Positions 18,651 to 26,200 of a DNA stretch of 64,000 bases are shown piece after piece. The first letter of the stretch is position 1; the number at the start of each line of letters is the position of its first letter. The notes beneath the pieces were generated by a model. It ran no database searches and had not been told where the DNA came from. It was given only the letters and a program-made list of their open reading frames with translations. This stretch comes from Saccharibacillus sp. JS10. Lineage in GTDB: Bacteria > Bacillota > Bacilli > Paenibacillales > Paenibacillaceae. Position numbers and translations under genes: made by a program. The DNA is taken from the NCBI RefSeq assembly GCF_024436065.1, contig NZ_JANFNS010000007.1:1-64000 (forward strand), written 5' to 3'.

Positions 18651-18910
18651 GAGAGCGCCACAGACTAGACATCATAATCGGCCCCATCGCCTACCTAAGT
18701 TTCAACTACCCGTTGGCGCTCTTGTTTTCCGCGACTTATACCTATCGACCTTGAATGTTTACAACCAGTCAGTCTACATGAACAAACCTTCTCAAGGTCA
18801 ATTTCTACGGCAACCTTTTTGTATTCGTCCTCTAGCCGCCGCAATTTTTTCAAATGCCGGAGTCGCGGAAACACCAACAGGTCCTGATGCAGATCAGGGC
18901 TTTTTGTTTT
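18651..18910 (+). ncRNA. Candidate structured non-coding RNA, class unknown
   Basis: The 375-base gap between mmuM and the convergent cheW gene holds ordered complementary segments and no plausible gene. A first domain is closed by a 9-bp stem (AGAGCGCCA 18652-18660 with TGGCGCTCT 18714-18722) and followed by TGTTTT. A second has an 11-bp stem (TTTCCGCGACT 18726-18736 with AGTCGCGGAAA 18861-18871). That stem encloses GACCTTGA/TCAAGGTC (18747-18754/18792-18799) and CGGCA/TGCCG (18808-18812/18855-18859), giving a three-way junction. A terminator (CCTGAT-GCAG-ATCAGG, then a T-rich run to 18910) sets the strand. It is not tmRNA, RNase P, SRP RNA or a known riboswitch that I recognise. A 6S-like RNA is possible but unproven. 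No promoter is clear. Confidence 0.5.
18883..18910 (+). terminator. Terminator at the end of the candidate RNA
   Basis: CCTGAT (18883-18888) pairs with ATCAGG (18893-18898), loop GCAG, followed by CTTTTTGTTTT. Confidence 0.8.
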
Positions 18911-18925
18911 ATATAAAAGGAAATG

Positions 18926-18955
18926 AAAAAAGCGAAGCCCTTAGGCTCCGCCTCC
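18926..18955 (-). terminator. Terminator of the cheW gene
   Basis: On the minus strand GCGGAGCC-TAAG-GGCTTCGC is followed by T6, just after the cheW stop. It stops transcription before the converging candidate RNA. Confidence 0.85.
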
Positions 18956-19360
18956 TGTAGTGGATGCTAAAAGAGTATCGACATTCAAAACAAGCACGAT
19001 CCGATCACGGTGTTCGAACACAGACGGCAAAAAGCGACGGCTTGCGACTTCTTCGTTATCTGTCAGTGCTGAATCAGCTACAGAAGCCGTATCATCTAGC
19101 GAATCGACGAGCAAAGCCACTTTTTCGCGTCTAAGCAAAATGAATTTATCCGTATCATTTTGATCTTCATGCGAAATATTGAGCTTTTTACGCAAGTTGA
19201 CGATGGTATAAATTTCTTCGCGAATCTTGACGACGCCTTCGTGCCAATTCGAAGAAAACGGAATCGACGTACCGGGTTTGGAATTTTGGATCTCATCGAT
19301 CTCATGGAACGGAATTCCGTATGTTTTATCGGCAAGTTTAAAAAGAATAAAATCGTTCAT
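18941..19360 (-). CDS. Orphan CheW-domain protein
   Basis: This 139-aa single CheW-like domain (NDFILFKLADKTYGIPFHEI at the start; VVKIREEIYTIVNLR in the middle) ends with a short flexible tail. CheW proteins scaffold chemoreceptors to the kinase CheA. No other chemotaxis gene is near, so its partner is unknown, and a role in another signalling array is possible. The ATG follows GAAGGAG on the minus strand at somewhat long spacing. It is convergent with the candidate RNA and divergent from the acyltransferase gene. Confidence 0.85.
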   Translation of the reverse strand: MNDFILFKLADKTYGIPFHEIDEIQNSKPGTSIPFSSNWHEGVVKIREEIYTIVNLRKKLNISHEDQNDTDKFILLRREKVALLVDSLDDTASVADSALTDNEEVASRRFLPSVFEHRDRIVLVLNVDTLLASTTGGGA

Positions 19361-19628
19361 CGTATGCTCCGGTCTCCTTCATTAACGAATAGAATCTTGT
19401 TGCGCCAAGACTAAAAAAGTGGAGACGCAAAAGAAAGGGTTACCGTCATTATAGGGTATTATGCCTTAGCTTACTAGCATCATTCCGGCGATTTTTCGCG
19501 TCAATGCTGTTCATAACGTCAAGCGCATGGTACACTAACAGCGTATCGCACGTTGAAGTGCGTGCTTTTATCTTTTGCTTAAAATTAGTACCAGATACTA
19601 AAAACGGAATACGGAAGGAGCAGTCGAC

Positions 19629-20258
19629 GTGTTGTATCAACCCATCGCCAGATTTGCCAGACTCTTATTGCGAGGATTCGGAAAATTCGAAATCGTCGGA
19701 GCGGATAAACTGCCCAAAGAAGGCGGATACGTGATCACCTGCACGCACAGAGGATGGATGGACGTTGTGGCACTGGGATGCTCGCTGCTGCCGACAGAAG
19801 TTCATTTTATGGCGAAAAAAGAGCTTTTTCAAAAAAAGATTGCCGATAAATTTCTGCGTGACATTAATGCGTTCCCGGTCGATCGCGAAAATCCAGGGCC
19901 TAGTACGCTAAAAGTTCCGATTCAACTGCTGAAGCAAGGCAAAACGATCGGAATCTTCCCGTCAGGTACGCGTTCGTCTGAAGATGTACCGTTAAAACGC
20001 GGCGCGGTCACGATTGCGAGTATGGCGAAAATGCCGATTGTCCCTGCTGCTTATATTGGGCCTAAAGGTTTGAAAGATCTGCTAAAAGGGACCAAAACGA
20101 TGATCGTGATCGGAGAACCGATCTTGACCGTAAGCGAAGGCCCTTCGCAAGGAAAAAAAGATCTGAACGAACTTGCTGACCGCTTGGCGGGTGCGATGAA
20201 TAAGTTGGAAGCCGAACTTGAGCAACTTCCTCAAAATCGTAAAAAGCTCAACGCATGA
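19629..20258 (+). CDS. plsC: 1-acyl-sn-glycerol-3-phosphate acyltransferase
   Basis: This 209-aa membrane-associated enzyme acylates lysophosphatidic acid to phosphatidic acid. The catalytic HX4D motif is HRGWMD (residues about 39-44), and the C-terminal half shows the usual VPAAYIGP block. The third motif reads FPSGTRS where most PlsC proteins have FPEGTRS, a Glu-to-Ser change in the glycerol-phosphate-binding site. The start is GTG at 19629, eight bases after GAAGGAG. Confidence 0.85.
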   Translation: MLYQPIARFARLLLRGFGKFEIVGADKLPKEGGYVITCTHRGWMDVVALGCSLLPTEVHFMAKKELFQKKIADKFLRDINAFPVDRENPGPSTLKVPIQLLKQGKTIGIFPSGTRSSEDVPLKRGAVTIASMAKMPIVPAAYIGPKGLKDLLKGTKTMIVIGEPILTVSEGPSQGKKDLNELADRLAGAMNKLEAELEQLPQNRKKLNA

Positions 20259-20276
20259 TTTGAATACTTTATGATG

Positions 20277-20303
20277 AAGCCTCGATCTATTCGAGGCTTT
20301 TTT
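20277..20303 (+). terminator. Terminator of plsC
   Basis: AAGCCTCGA-TCTAT-TCGAGGCTT is followed by T residues. Confidence 0.9.
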
Positions 20304-20472
20304 GTATGCGCGAAAAGTTGAAAGAACGTAGATGTCCATGCAAGCGGATGTGTAAAAATGGGTATATACGTATCACAACGATTTGATTCTGATGTAGAGC
20401 TGGGATCAATGAACAATTGAAGGAGGTGTGCTCCCTTTTCCTTGTTAACTTTATGAAAAGTGGAGAGTAGAT

Positions 20473-21795
20473 ATGGAAATTGTGAATGTGATTGTCGTGA
20501 TCGTACTGATTTTATTGACCGCCTTTTTTGTAGCTTCTGAGTATTCGATTATTCGGGTACGCGTCTCGCGTATTAATCAATTGGCGGAGAGCGGGAACAA
20601 AAATGCGTTGGCAGTCAAACGGATCTTGTCTCGGCTCGATGAATTTTTGTCTGCCAGTCAATTGGGGACGACGTTAACGTCGCTGGCACTCGGTTGGTTG
20701 GGTGAATCGACCGTCGAAGAACTGCTTGCACCGATCTTTGTCTGGTTACATATTCCAAGTTCGATTACAGGAGTCTTATCATTCTTACTCGCCTTCTTGA
20801 TTTTGACGTATTTCGAAGTACTGATCGGGGAACTGGTTCCCAAAACGATCGCGATTCAAGTTGCGGAGCCGCTGGCATTGGCTTTAGCGCGTCCTTTGAT
20901 TATTTTTTACCGTATCACGTATCCGTTCAACTGGATTTTGAGTCGTTCGTCGCGCGTGATCAGCGGGCTATTCGGGCTTAAGCCATTAACCGAAGGAGAA
21001 GCGGCACAGAGCGAAGCCGAACTTCGGTTGGCATTGTCGGAAGGATTCAAAAGTGGTGAAATCACGCCAACGGAATATCGGTATTTGAACAATGTATTTG
21101 ATTTCGATGAGCGGGATGCCCAAGAAATTATGGTTCCGCGTACGGAGATTCGCCATATTTCGCAGCAAGCGAAGATTGAAGATCTACTGCAATTGATTCA
21201 AGTCAAAACGTATAGTCTGGTTCCGGTCTCTATCGATGGCGATAAAGACCATATCGTAGGGATGATTAACGTCAAGCAAGTGCTTAATGATTATGTGCAA
21301 AAAGGGTATGATCCTCATCATCTAATCGCTGGATATATTCGTCCAGTCATCCAAGTTATTGAGACGGTACGTGCGCGCGATCTGCTGATTCGTATGCAAA
21401 AAGAAGGGATTCATATGGCAGTGTTACTCGACGAATACGGAGGTACGTCAGGTCTGGTTACGTTAGAAGATTTACTCGAGGAAATCGTCGGCGATATCAA
21501 ATCCAGCTCGTCACCAAATGACGCCTCAGCACCGACGCCGCTTATCCGCAAACATAGCGAAGACGTATTTATACTGGGCTCCAAAGCTTTGCTGCACGAC
21601 GTCAATCGCAAACTCGGAACAGATCTGGATTCCGAAGAAGTGTATACGATTGGCGGTTGGTTACTTTCGAAAAAGTACGATCTTAAACAAGGCGATGTTT
21701 GGACAGGAGAAGGTTGGGACTGGAAAGTCTCCGTAATGGAAGAAGGACGAATCCGTCAGATCGAAGCGACTCGTCAGTCTAAAAAAGAAGAATAA
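20473..21795 (+). CDS. CNNM/CorC-type membrane protein (HlyC/CorC family)
   Basis: This 440-aa protein has an N-terminal DUF21/CNNM domain of about 190 residues with three to four helices (VNVIVVIVLILLTAFFVASE at the start). A tandem CBS pair (about 205-335, DERDAQEIMVPRTEIRHIS and LLDEYGGTSGLVTLEDLLEE) and a C-terminal CorC/HlyC domain follow. Relatives export magnesium (Bacillus MpfA) or are linked to cobalt/magnesium resistance, and ATP-Mg binds the CBS pair. Substrate and direction cannot be read here. GTGGAGAG precedes the ATG; no magnesium riboswitch was seen in the 170-base leader. Confidence 0.82.
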   Translation: MEIVNVIVVIVLILLTAFFVASEYSIIRVRVSRINQLAESGNKNALAVKRILSRLDEFLSASQLGTTLTSLALGWLGESTVEELLAPIFVWLHIPSSITGVLSFLLAFLILTYFEVLIGELVPKTIAIQVAEPLALALARPLIIFYRITYPFNWILSRSSRVISGLFGLKPLTEGEAAQSEAELRLALSEGFKSGEITPTEYRYLNNVFDFDERDAQEIMVPRTEIRHISQQAKIEDLLQLIQVKTYSLVPVSIDGDKDHIVGMINVKQVLNDYVQKGYDPHHLIAGYIRPVIQVIETVRARDLLIRMQKEGIHMAVLLDEYGGTSGLVTLEDLLEEIVGDIKSSSSPNDASAPTPLIRKHSEDVFILGSKALLHDVNRKLGTDLDSEEVYTIGGWLLSKKYDLKQGDVWTGEGWDWKVSVMEEGRIRQIEATRQSKKEE

Positions 21796-21831
21796 AGAAA
21801 TCGGATATTTAGGTTCGTTTATTAGCAAAAA

Positions 21832-21963
21832 TGTGGATAAAAATAAAATTTTCAGAAAAAAAGAATAAAGATTTCAACAGGCTGGGGATAAAACCCGCAA
21901 TTCCGTGGATAAACCTGTGTATAATGTTTGAATAAACTGTGCACAAAGTACGACTTATACACA
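21832..21963. promoter_or_regulatory. Cluster of DnaA-box-like 9-mers
   Basis: Against the consensus TTATNCACA, three perfect boxes occur: TGTGGATAA (21832-21840, minus), TGTGTATAA (21916-21924, minus) and TTATACACA (21955-21963, plus). Three one-mismatch copies also occur: TGGGGATAA (21883-21891), CGTGGATAA (21904-21912) and TGTGCACAA (21938-21946). All lie in the AT-rich gap between the CorC-type gene and the DUF3886 gene. No dnaA, dnaN or gidA is nearby, so this is not oriC. It resembles DnaA-box clusters that Bacillus carries outside oriC. Confidence 0.6.
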
Positions 21964-22028
21964 GGTTCCTTTCTTTTTCTAATCCTCGTATAATAAAAAG
22001 ACCGTTATACTCACAGGAGGTACACTTT

Positions 22029-22289
22029 ATGGCAGCGAAGAAAAAGCAGCCTGCTGCTCGTCCAGCCGCATCGGATAAGCCAGCAACGCTGAAAGATTTA
22101 TTGAATCCCGATGTACTTGCGAAGTTGCAAGCCCAAGCCAACGAACTCAAAGCGACCGAACAAGAACGCCGGGAAGAAGAACAACGCGCCGCTGCTGAAG
22201 CTAAAAAAGCAGAGCGCAAACGCCTCGAGAACGACTTCGAGTATCTACTCGGTCAAAGCGAAGGTAAAAAGATCAATAAATACGATTGA
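22029..22289 (+). CDS. DUF3886 (YqkE-like) small charged protein
   Basis: This 86-aa protein has a basic Ala/Pro/Lys-rich N-terminus followed by a long charged helix (LKDLLNPDVLAKLQAQANEL and on to about residue 80) ending in NDFEYLLGQSE. The pattern and length match Bacillus YqkE. Function is unknown; coiled-coil formation is likely. The ATG at 22029 follows ACAGGAGG; open codons upstream lie in the DnaA-box region. The promoter may lie within the DnaA-box cluster, which would make it a candidate for DnaA control. Confidence 0.8.
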   Translation: MAAKKKQPAARPAASDKPATLKDLLNPDVLAKLQAQANELKATEQERREEEQRAAAEAKKAERKRLENDFEYLLGQSEGKKINKYD

Positions 22290-22310
22290 TCGTGAAGATT
22301 TGAAGAAAAG

Positions 22311-22334
22311 ACCTCACTCCGGTGAGGTTTTTTC
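22311..22334 (+). terminator. Terminator of the DUF3886 gene
   Basis: ACCTCAC-TCCG-GTGAGGT is followed by T6. Confidence 0.9.
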
Positions 22335-22402
22335 TTTTGGAGGTGTAATGAGTAAAACCGCATAGCGAATCCCCAAAGACAACGGCTCCAAAAAAAACAG
22401 AG

Positions 22403-22432
22403 TTGACAGCTCCAATCTATCGGGAGTATAGT
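22403..22432 (+). promoter_or_regulatory. Promoter of the zagA operon
   Basis: TTGACA (22403-22408) and TATAGT (22427-22432) are 18 bases apart. The Zur box begins 13 bases after the -10 element. Confidence 0.75.
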
Positions 22433-22444
22433 ACATTTTATTAA

Positions 22445-22459
22445 TCGTAATAATTACTA
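22445..22459 (+). promoter_or_regulatory. Zur operator
   Basis: TCGTAATAATTACTA matches the Bacillus Zur box TCGTAATNATTACGA at 14 of 15 positions. It covers the start of the transcript, where zinc-loaded Zur would repress zagA-rpsN-rpmG. Confidence 0.85.
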
Positions 22460-22482
22460 TTTGTCAAAAGGAGCGGTAAATC

Positions 22483-23688
22483 ATGGAGCGATCAAAGATT
22501 CCAGTTACCGTCTTGTGCGGATATTTGGGATCAGGGAAAACGACTCTTTTGAATCATATCCTTCATAACCGTCAAGGCTTAAAAGTGGCAGTCATCGTCA
22601 ATGATATGAGCGAAATTAATATTGATGCCGGATTAGTCGCAGGAGAAGCAAATCTGTCTCGTACCGAAGAAAAACTAGTGGAAATGTCGAATGGATGTAT
22701 CTGCTGCACTTTGCGAGACGATCTGCTTCGTGAAGTGGAACGGCTATCGTCCGAAGGACGGTTCGACTATATTTTGATCGAATCGACGGGGATCAGCGAA
22801 CCTGTGCCGATTGCCCAGACTTTTACCTATGCAGACGACGAGACGGGTGTAGATCTGACCAGACTCGCAAAATTGGATTGTATGGTGACGGTTGTCGATG
22901 CGTATCGGTTTTGGCATGACTTCGAAAGTGGTGAAAGTCTGCTCGCACGTGGTCAGGCAAGCGCAGAAGACGATACACGCGACGTGACCGATCTGTTGAT
23001 TGACCAAGTTGAAATGTGCGATGTGCTGCTGATCAATAAATGCGACCTCGTAGAAGAACATCAATTGCAGCGGCTAGAGGGCGTATTGCGCAAACTACAA
23101 CCATCGGCAATAATCATTCGCACCGTGCGCGGAGAAGTAGAACTGTCGGAGATTTTAAATACAGGCAAATTCGATTTTGAAAAAGCGAGTTTATCGCCGG
23201 GTTGGATTCGTGAATTGCAAAAAGAAGAGCATACTCCGGAAACCGAAGAGTACGGAATCGGATCGTTCGTATATCGCCGCCGCCGTCCTTTTCACCCTCA
23301 GCGTCTTGCGGACTTGCTATCGGAATGGCCGACTGAGGTTGTGCGCGCCAAAGGCTTGATGTGGATTGCAGTCAAAGAAGATTGGGCAGCAAGCTTTAGC
23401 CAAGCCGGGCCTTCGATTCAGTTTGGTCCGGCTGGGCATTGGATCGCCGCATTGCCTATAGCGGAGCGCGAAGAATTGTTTGCCGAGCAACCGGAACTTG
23501 CCCAAAGTTGGGACGAAGAAGTCGGAGATCGAATCAATGAGTTTGTCCTGATCGGCATCGATATGGATCGTCAGCAGCTGGAAGACCAACTGGATGCTTG
23601 CTTGCTAAATGATCGCGAATTGAAATCAGACTGGGCAAAAATGTATAACCCTTTACCGTGGATGACTGCTGAAGAAATCGGTGTGTAA
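22483..23688 (+). CDS. zagA: Zinc-responsive COG0523 GTPase, ZagA/YciC-like
   Basis: This 401-aa G3E-family GTPase is a zinc metallochaperone. The sequence shows Walker A GYLGSGKTTLL (residues about 12-22), the metal-binding CICC in NGCICCTLRDD near residue 72, the switch/Walker B region ESTGISEP, and NKCD for guanine recognition. The C-terminal domain of about 100 residues begins SFVYRRRRPFHPQRL. In Bacillus ZagA delivers zinc to FolE under zinc limitation. The gene heads an operon with zinc-sparing ribosomal proteins under a Zur box, so the zinc-starvation role is well supported. Confidence 0.92.
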   Translation: MERSKIPVTVLCGYLGSGKTTLLNHILHNRQGLKVAVIVNDMSEINIDAGLVAGEANLSRTEEKLVEMSNGCICCTLRDDLLREVERLSSEGRFDYILIESTGISEPVPIAQTFTYADDETGVDLTRLAKLDCMVTVVDAYRFWHDFESGESLLARGQASAEDDTRDVTDLLIDQVEMCDVLLINKCDLVEEHQLQRLEGVLRKLQPSAIIIRTVRGEVELSEILNTGKFDFEKASLSPGWIRELQKEEHTPETEEYGIGSFVYRRRRPFHPQRLADLLSEWPTEVVRAKGLMWIAVKEDWAASFSQAGPSIQFGPAGHWIAALPIAEREELFAEQPELAQSWDEEVGDRINEFVLIGIDMDRQQLEDQLDACLLNDRELKSDWAKMYNPLPWMTAEEIGV

Positions 23689-23718
23689 CCGAGCATATAT
23701 ATTAGGAGGGAAATTCAG

Positions 23719-23988
23719 ATGGCGAAAAAGTCAAAAGTAGTCAAAGAGAAAAAACGTCAAGAAACCGTAGCGAAATATGCAGAACTACGCCGTGAGTTAA
23801 AAGAAAAAGGCGATTATGCCGCTCTGCAAAAATTGCCGCGCGATTCATCCCCGACTCGTCTCAAAAACCGATGTGAAGTGTCAGGGCGTCCTCGCGGTTA
23901 TTTACGCAAATTCAAAGTCTCCCGGATCGTATTTCGAGAATTGGCGCACAAAGGACAAATTCCCGGCGTAACCAAATCAAGCTGGTAA
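23719..23988 (+). CDS. rpsN: Zinc-independent ribosomal protein S14 (C-minus paralogue)
   Basis: This 89-aa S14 lacks the CxxC pairs of the zinc-ribbon form. The usual zinc region reads [19 protein letters not shown] with a single Cys. Such paralogues replace the zinc-containing S14 when zinc is scarce and release its zinc. AGGAGGG precedes the ATG, 30 bases after zagA, in the Zur-controlled operon. Confidence 0.95.
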   Translation: MAKKSKVVKEKKRQETVAKYAELRRELKEKGDYAALQKLPRDSSPTRLKNRCEVSGRPRGYLRKFKVSRIVFRELAHKGQIPGVTKSSW

Positions 23989-24014
23989 ACTTAGAAACTT
24001 AGGAGGAATGAATC

Positions 24015-24164
24015 ATGAGAGTGATCGTAACTTTGGCATGTACAGAATGTGGAGACCGGAATTACACAACGACCAAAAACAAACGCAATCATCCCGAACG
24101 CTTAGAATTAAAAAAATATTGCCCACGCTTGAAAAAATATACGATCCACCGGGAAACGCGTTAA
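24015..24164 (+). CDS. rpmG: Ribosomal protein L33 with three cysteines
   Basis: The 49-aa product begins [20 protein letters not shown]. Zinc-binding L33 has two CxxC pairs. Here the first is intact (C9, C12) but the second is reduced to one Cys, C36-P-R-L39, so the fourth ligand is lost. The rest (KYTIHRETR) is canonical. AGGAGG (24001-24006) precedes the ATG by eight bases. It is the third gene of the Zur operon, consistent with a zinc-sparing paralogue caught part-way between C-plus and C-minus forms. Confidence 0.93.
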   Translation: MRVIVTLACTECGDRNYTTTKNKRNHPERLELKKYCPRLKKYTIHRETR

Positions 24165-24195
24165 GTTTATTTCAACAAATAGATGGAGTTGTACT

Positions 24196-24230
24196 AGCCG
24201 CTTTTCGCTTTGTTGCGAAGGTGGCTTTTC
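24196..24230 (+). terminator. Terminator of the zagA operon
   Basis: AGCCGCTTTTCGC and GCGAAGGTGGCT form an imperfect stem followed by TTTTCTT. Confidence 0.65.
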
Positions 24231-24234
24231 TTAT

Positions 24235-24264
24235 TTGGGCGCTTATCTTCCCTTATGTTATGAT
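24235..24264 (+). promoter_or_regulatory. Promoter of ywbE
   Basis: TTGGGC (24235-24240) and TATGAT (24259-24264) are 18 bases apart; TG at 24256-24257 makes the -10 an extended one. Confidence 0.5.
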
Positions 24265-24300
24265 ACATACAGACAAAAGGATAAAAAAGGAGGCATCGTT

Positions 24301-24495
24301 ATGAACGGAAACAACCGGTCTTCGATTAAGCCAGGGCTTACCGTCGATATTGTACTCAAAAAGGATCAAGCTTCAGGCACACTCACTCGCGGCGTTGTCA
24401 AAGATTTGCTCACGAATTCCGCTACACATCCGCATGGAATCAAAGTTCGTCTGCAAGACGGACAAGTCGGACGCGTTAAACAGATTGTTGAATGA
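24301..24495 (+). CDS. ywbE: YwbE family protein (DUF2196)
   Basis: This 64-aa protein matches Bacillus YwbE along its length (IKPGLTVDIVLKKDQ, THPHGIKVRL, DGQVGRVKQI). It is a small beta-rich domain of unknown function. The ATG at 24301 follows AAAGGAGG; upstream in-frame codons overlap the promoter and are not used. Confidence 0.88.
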   Translation: MNGNNRSSIKPGLTVDIVLKKDQASGTLTRGVVKDLLTNSATHPHGIKVRLQDGQVGRVKQIVE

Positions 24496-24631
24496 TTGGG
24501 ATTACGTAGAATCTACGGTTAGATAAAGAATATTCGCGTTTAATAGTAGGGTAGATGTCATCTTCACAACTTCTTGCTGAACATTGCTAATTTTTCAAAA
24601 TGAACGGTAGGGAAGACAGGAGGAACGTAGG

Positions 24632-25147
24632 ATGAACCAGCACCCTGAATCGACAGAGTTAAAAGTGGAACTGAAGTTTTTCCGCCCAGAGTATGAAAAG
24701 GCTCTGTTCGAAGATTATCATGTTTCCGCTGAGCAAGAGAAATATACGGCGCTCCCTGTACGAGCGATCCAGCTTTGCCGAGAAGATCGAGATCGTCATC
24801 CGATCGTGATTTTGGCGGCAAAACAGCCTGTTGGTTTTTTCGTGCTTCATCGAGGAGATCGAATCCGCAGTATTACCGAATCGCCGCGCGCGATGTTAGT
24901 TCGTTCGTTGTCGATTAACTTGTCGGAACAAGGCAAAGGATATGGTAAAGAAGCGATGGCATTGCTGCCGAAGTTCGTGAGCGATTACTTCCCGGATATG
25001 AATGAGATCGTATTGGTCGTGAATCAGCATCAAGAAGGCACTTTACAACTATATACGGACGCCGGGTTCGAAGACCGAGGTCATCGTAAATCAGGACCTG
25101 TCGGCGAACAAGTGCTTTTGCATTATCGAATGAACCGAAAACAATAA
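24632..25147 (+). CDS. GNAT-family N-acetyltransferase
   Basis: This 171-aa protein carries the acetyl-CoA-binding motif A as SEQGKGYGKEAM near residue 110, preceded by the strand LVRSLSINL and followed by EIVLVVNQHQEGTLQLYTDA. The substrate is unknown. ACAGGAGG precedes the ATG. It is monocistronic and convergent with tagO. Confidence 0.85.
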   Translation: MNQHPESTELKVELKFFRPEYEKALFEDYHVSAEQEKYTALPVRAIQLCREDRDRHPIVILAAKQPVGFFVLHRGDRIRSITESPRAMLVRSLSINLSEQGKGYGKEAMALLPKFVSDYFPDMNEIVLVVNQHQEGTLQLYTDAGFEDRGHRKSGPVGEQVLLHYRMNRKQ

Positions 25148-25173
25148 GAGTTGCCTGAATTTCGATAGGCAAA

Positions 25174-25218
25174 AAAAGCTCCGCAATGCGATCTAAAGAT
25201 CGTATTACGGAGCTTTTT
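25174..25218. terminator. Bidirectional terminator between the GNAT gene and tagO
   Basis: AAAAAAGCTCCG and CGGAGCTTTTTT flank an inner stem GATCT-AAAG-ATC. The A-run and T-run let it serve both strands. Confidence 0.9.
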
Positions 25219-25240
25219 GATTGAAAACAAATCTTTTTCG

Positions 25241-26200
25241 TTAGACAGGCAATAACAGCAAAATGATCGAAGATAAGCTGAGACATACGCTGACTAGGCA
25301 GAGTACAAGCAATACTTGCTTCGGATTCAGCCCGCTAGAGAGTAGCCGGTAATGAATTTGAGAAGCATCCGCTTCGTAAATCTTTTTACCATTCTTCAAT
25401 CGTTTGAGCACAACAAAGATATTATCGAAGATCGGTACGCCTAGCGCCAGGATCGGGACAAGCAGGGATAACAACGTTGCTTGTTTGAACGCTCCGTCTA
25501 ATGCGATGATCGCCAAAATAAATCCTAAAAATGTCGCGCCGGAGTCTCCCATATACACTTTTGCCGGCGGCTTGTTGTACTTCAGATACGCAATCCCGAC
25601 GCCAACCAAGCTAATCGCCATAATCGCCGAATCACTACGTTGCTGCGCAATTGCCACTACAAACAATGTACCGGCTGAGATTGTAGCCAGACTGCCTGCA
25701 AGACCGTCCAACCCATCGGTAAAGTTGATTACGGTCGTAACGCCGAAGATCCACAGTAAAGTCAGAATCAATTGCAGCCACTCCGGTAAAATCACATAAC
25801 TGTCGGTGAACGGATTAGAAAATCCGGAAAACCGGATACCTGCCAAATAGACGAGCAACGCGGCAAGCAATTGCACAATCAACTTAGGTAAAGCCGGGAA
25901 TTCGCGTTGGCTGACTTTATACCAATCGTCTACAAGTCCAATCGATAAAATAAGTAAAGAACCACCCAGTACAGCAGCCGACTCGATGGGAGTCATATCA
26001 TTAAACAGTATGTAAGTGGTAGCAAATCCGGCGAACAGAGCAATTCCCGCCATCAGCGGAATCGGCTCGCGGTGTAATTTGCGTTCGTTATCGGGACGGG
26101 GTTTATCAACAAAATCAAGTTGGACAGCCCATTTGCGTAGTAGCGGAATCAACACAAGAGCAATCGTCAAAGACACGATAAAAGCAGCTAAATAAGACAT
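25241..26200 (-). CDS. tagO: Undecaprenyl-phosphate GlcNAc-1-phosphate transferase, TagO/WecA type
   Basis: This 319-aa polytopic membrane enzyme of about ten helices transfers GlcNAc-1-phosphate from UDP-GlcNAc to undecaprenyl phosphate, starting teichoic acid or other wall polymer synthesis. Family motifs are the Asp pair in GLVDDWYK, NFTDGLDGLAG and MGDSGATFLGF, then the cytoplasmic loop with SQIHYRLL containing the family His. The ATG at 26200 follows AAGGAGG; a longer frame to 26281 lacks a ribosome binding site. It is a single gene facing away from the sensor kinase gene. Confidence 0.93.
   Translation of the reverse strand: MSYLAAFIVSLTIALVLIPLLRKWAVQLDFVDKPRPDNERKLHREPIPLMAGIALFAGFATTYILFNDMTPIESAAVLGGSLLILSIGLVDDWYKVSQREFPALPKLIVQLLAALLVYLAGIRFSGFSNPFTDSYVILPEWLQLILTLLWIFGVTTVINFTDGLDGLAGSLATISAGTLFVVAIAQQRSDSAIMAISLVGVGIAYLKYNKPPAKVYMGDSGATFLGFILAIIALDGAFKQATLLSLLVPILALGVPIFDNIFVVLKRLKNGKKIYEADASQIHYRLLSSGLNPKQVLLVLCLVSVCLSLSSIILLLLPV

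Noticed and set aside
18649-18960. A 103-codon plus-strand frame and a 60-codon minus-strand frame across the structured region after mmuM
   Set aside because: Neither has a ribosome binding site, a domain or coding-like composition, and the arms of the RNA structure explain the sequence better.
21832-21963. Chromosomal origin oriC
   Set aside because: There are DnaA boxes, but no dnaA, dnaN, rpmH or gid/trm genes are adjacent, and the neighbours are unrelated.
22348-22365. Five-codon frame MSKTA preceded by GGAGG, upstream of zagA
   Set aside because: The ribosome binding site is only four bases from the ATG, and the frame lies upstream of the zagA promoter, so it is not a leader peptide.
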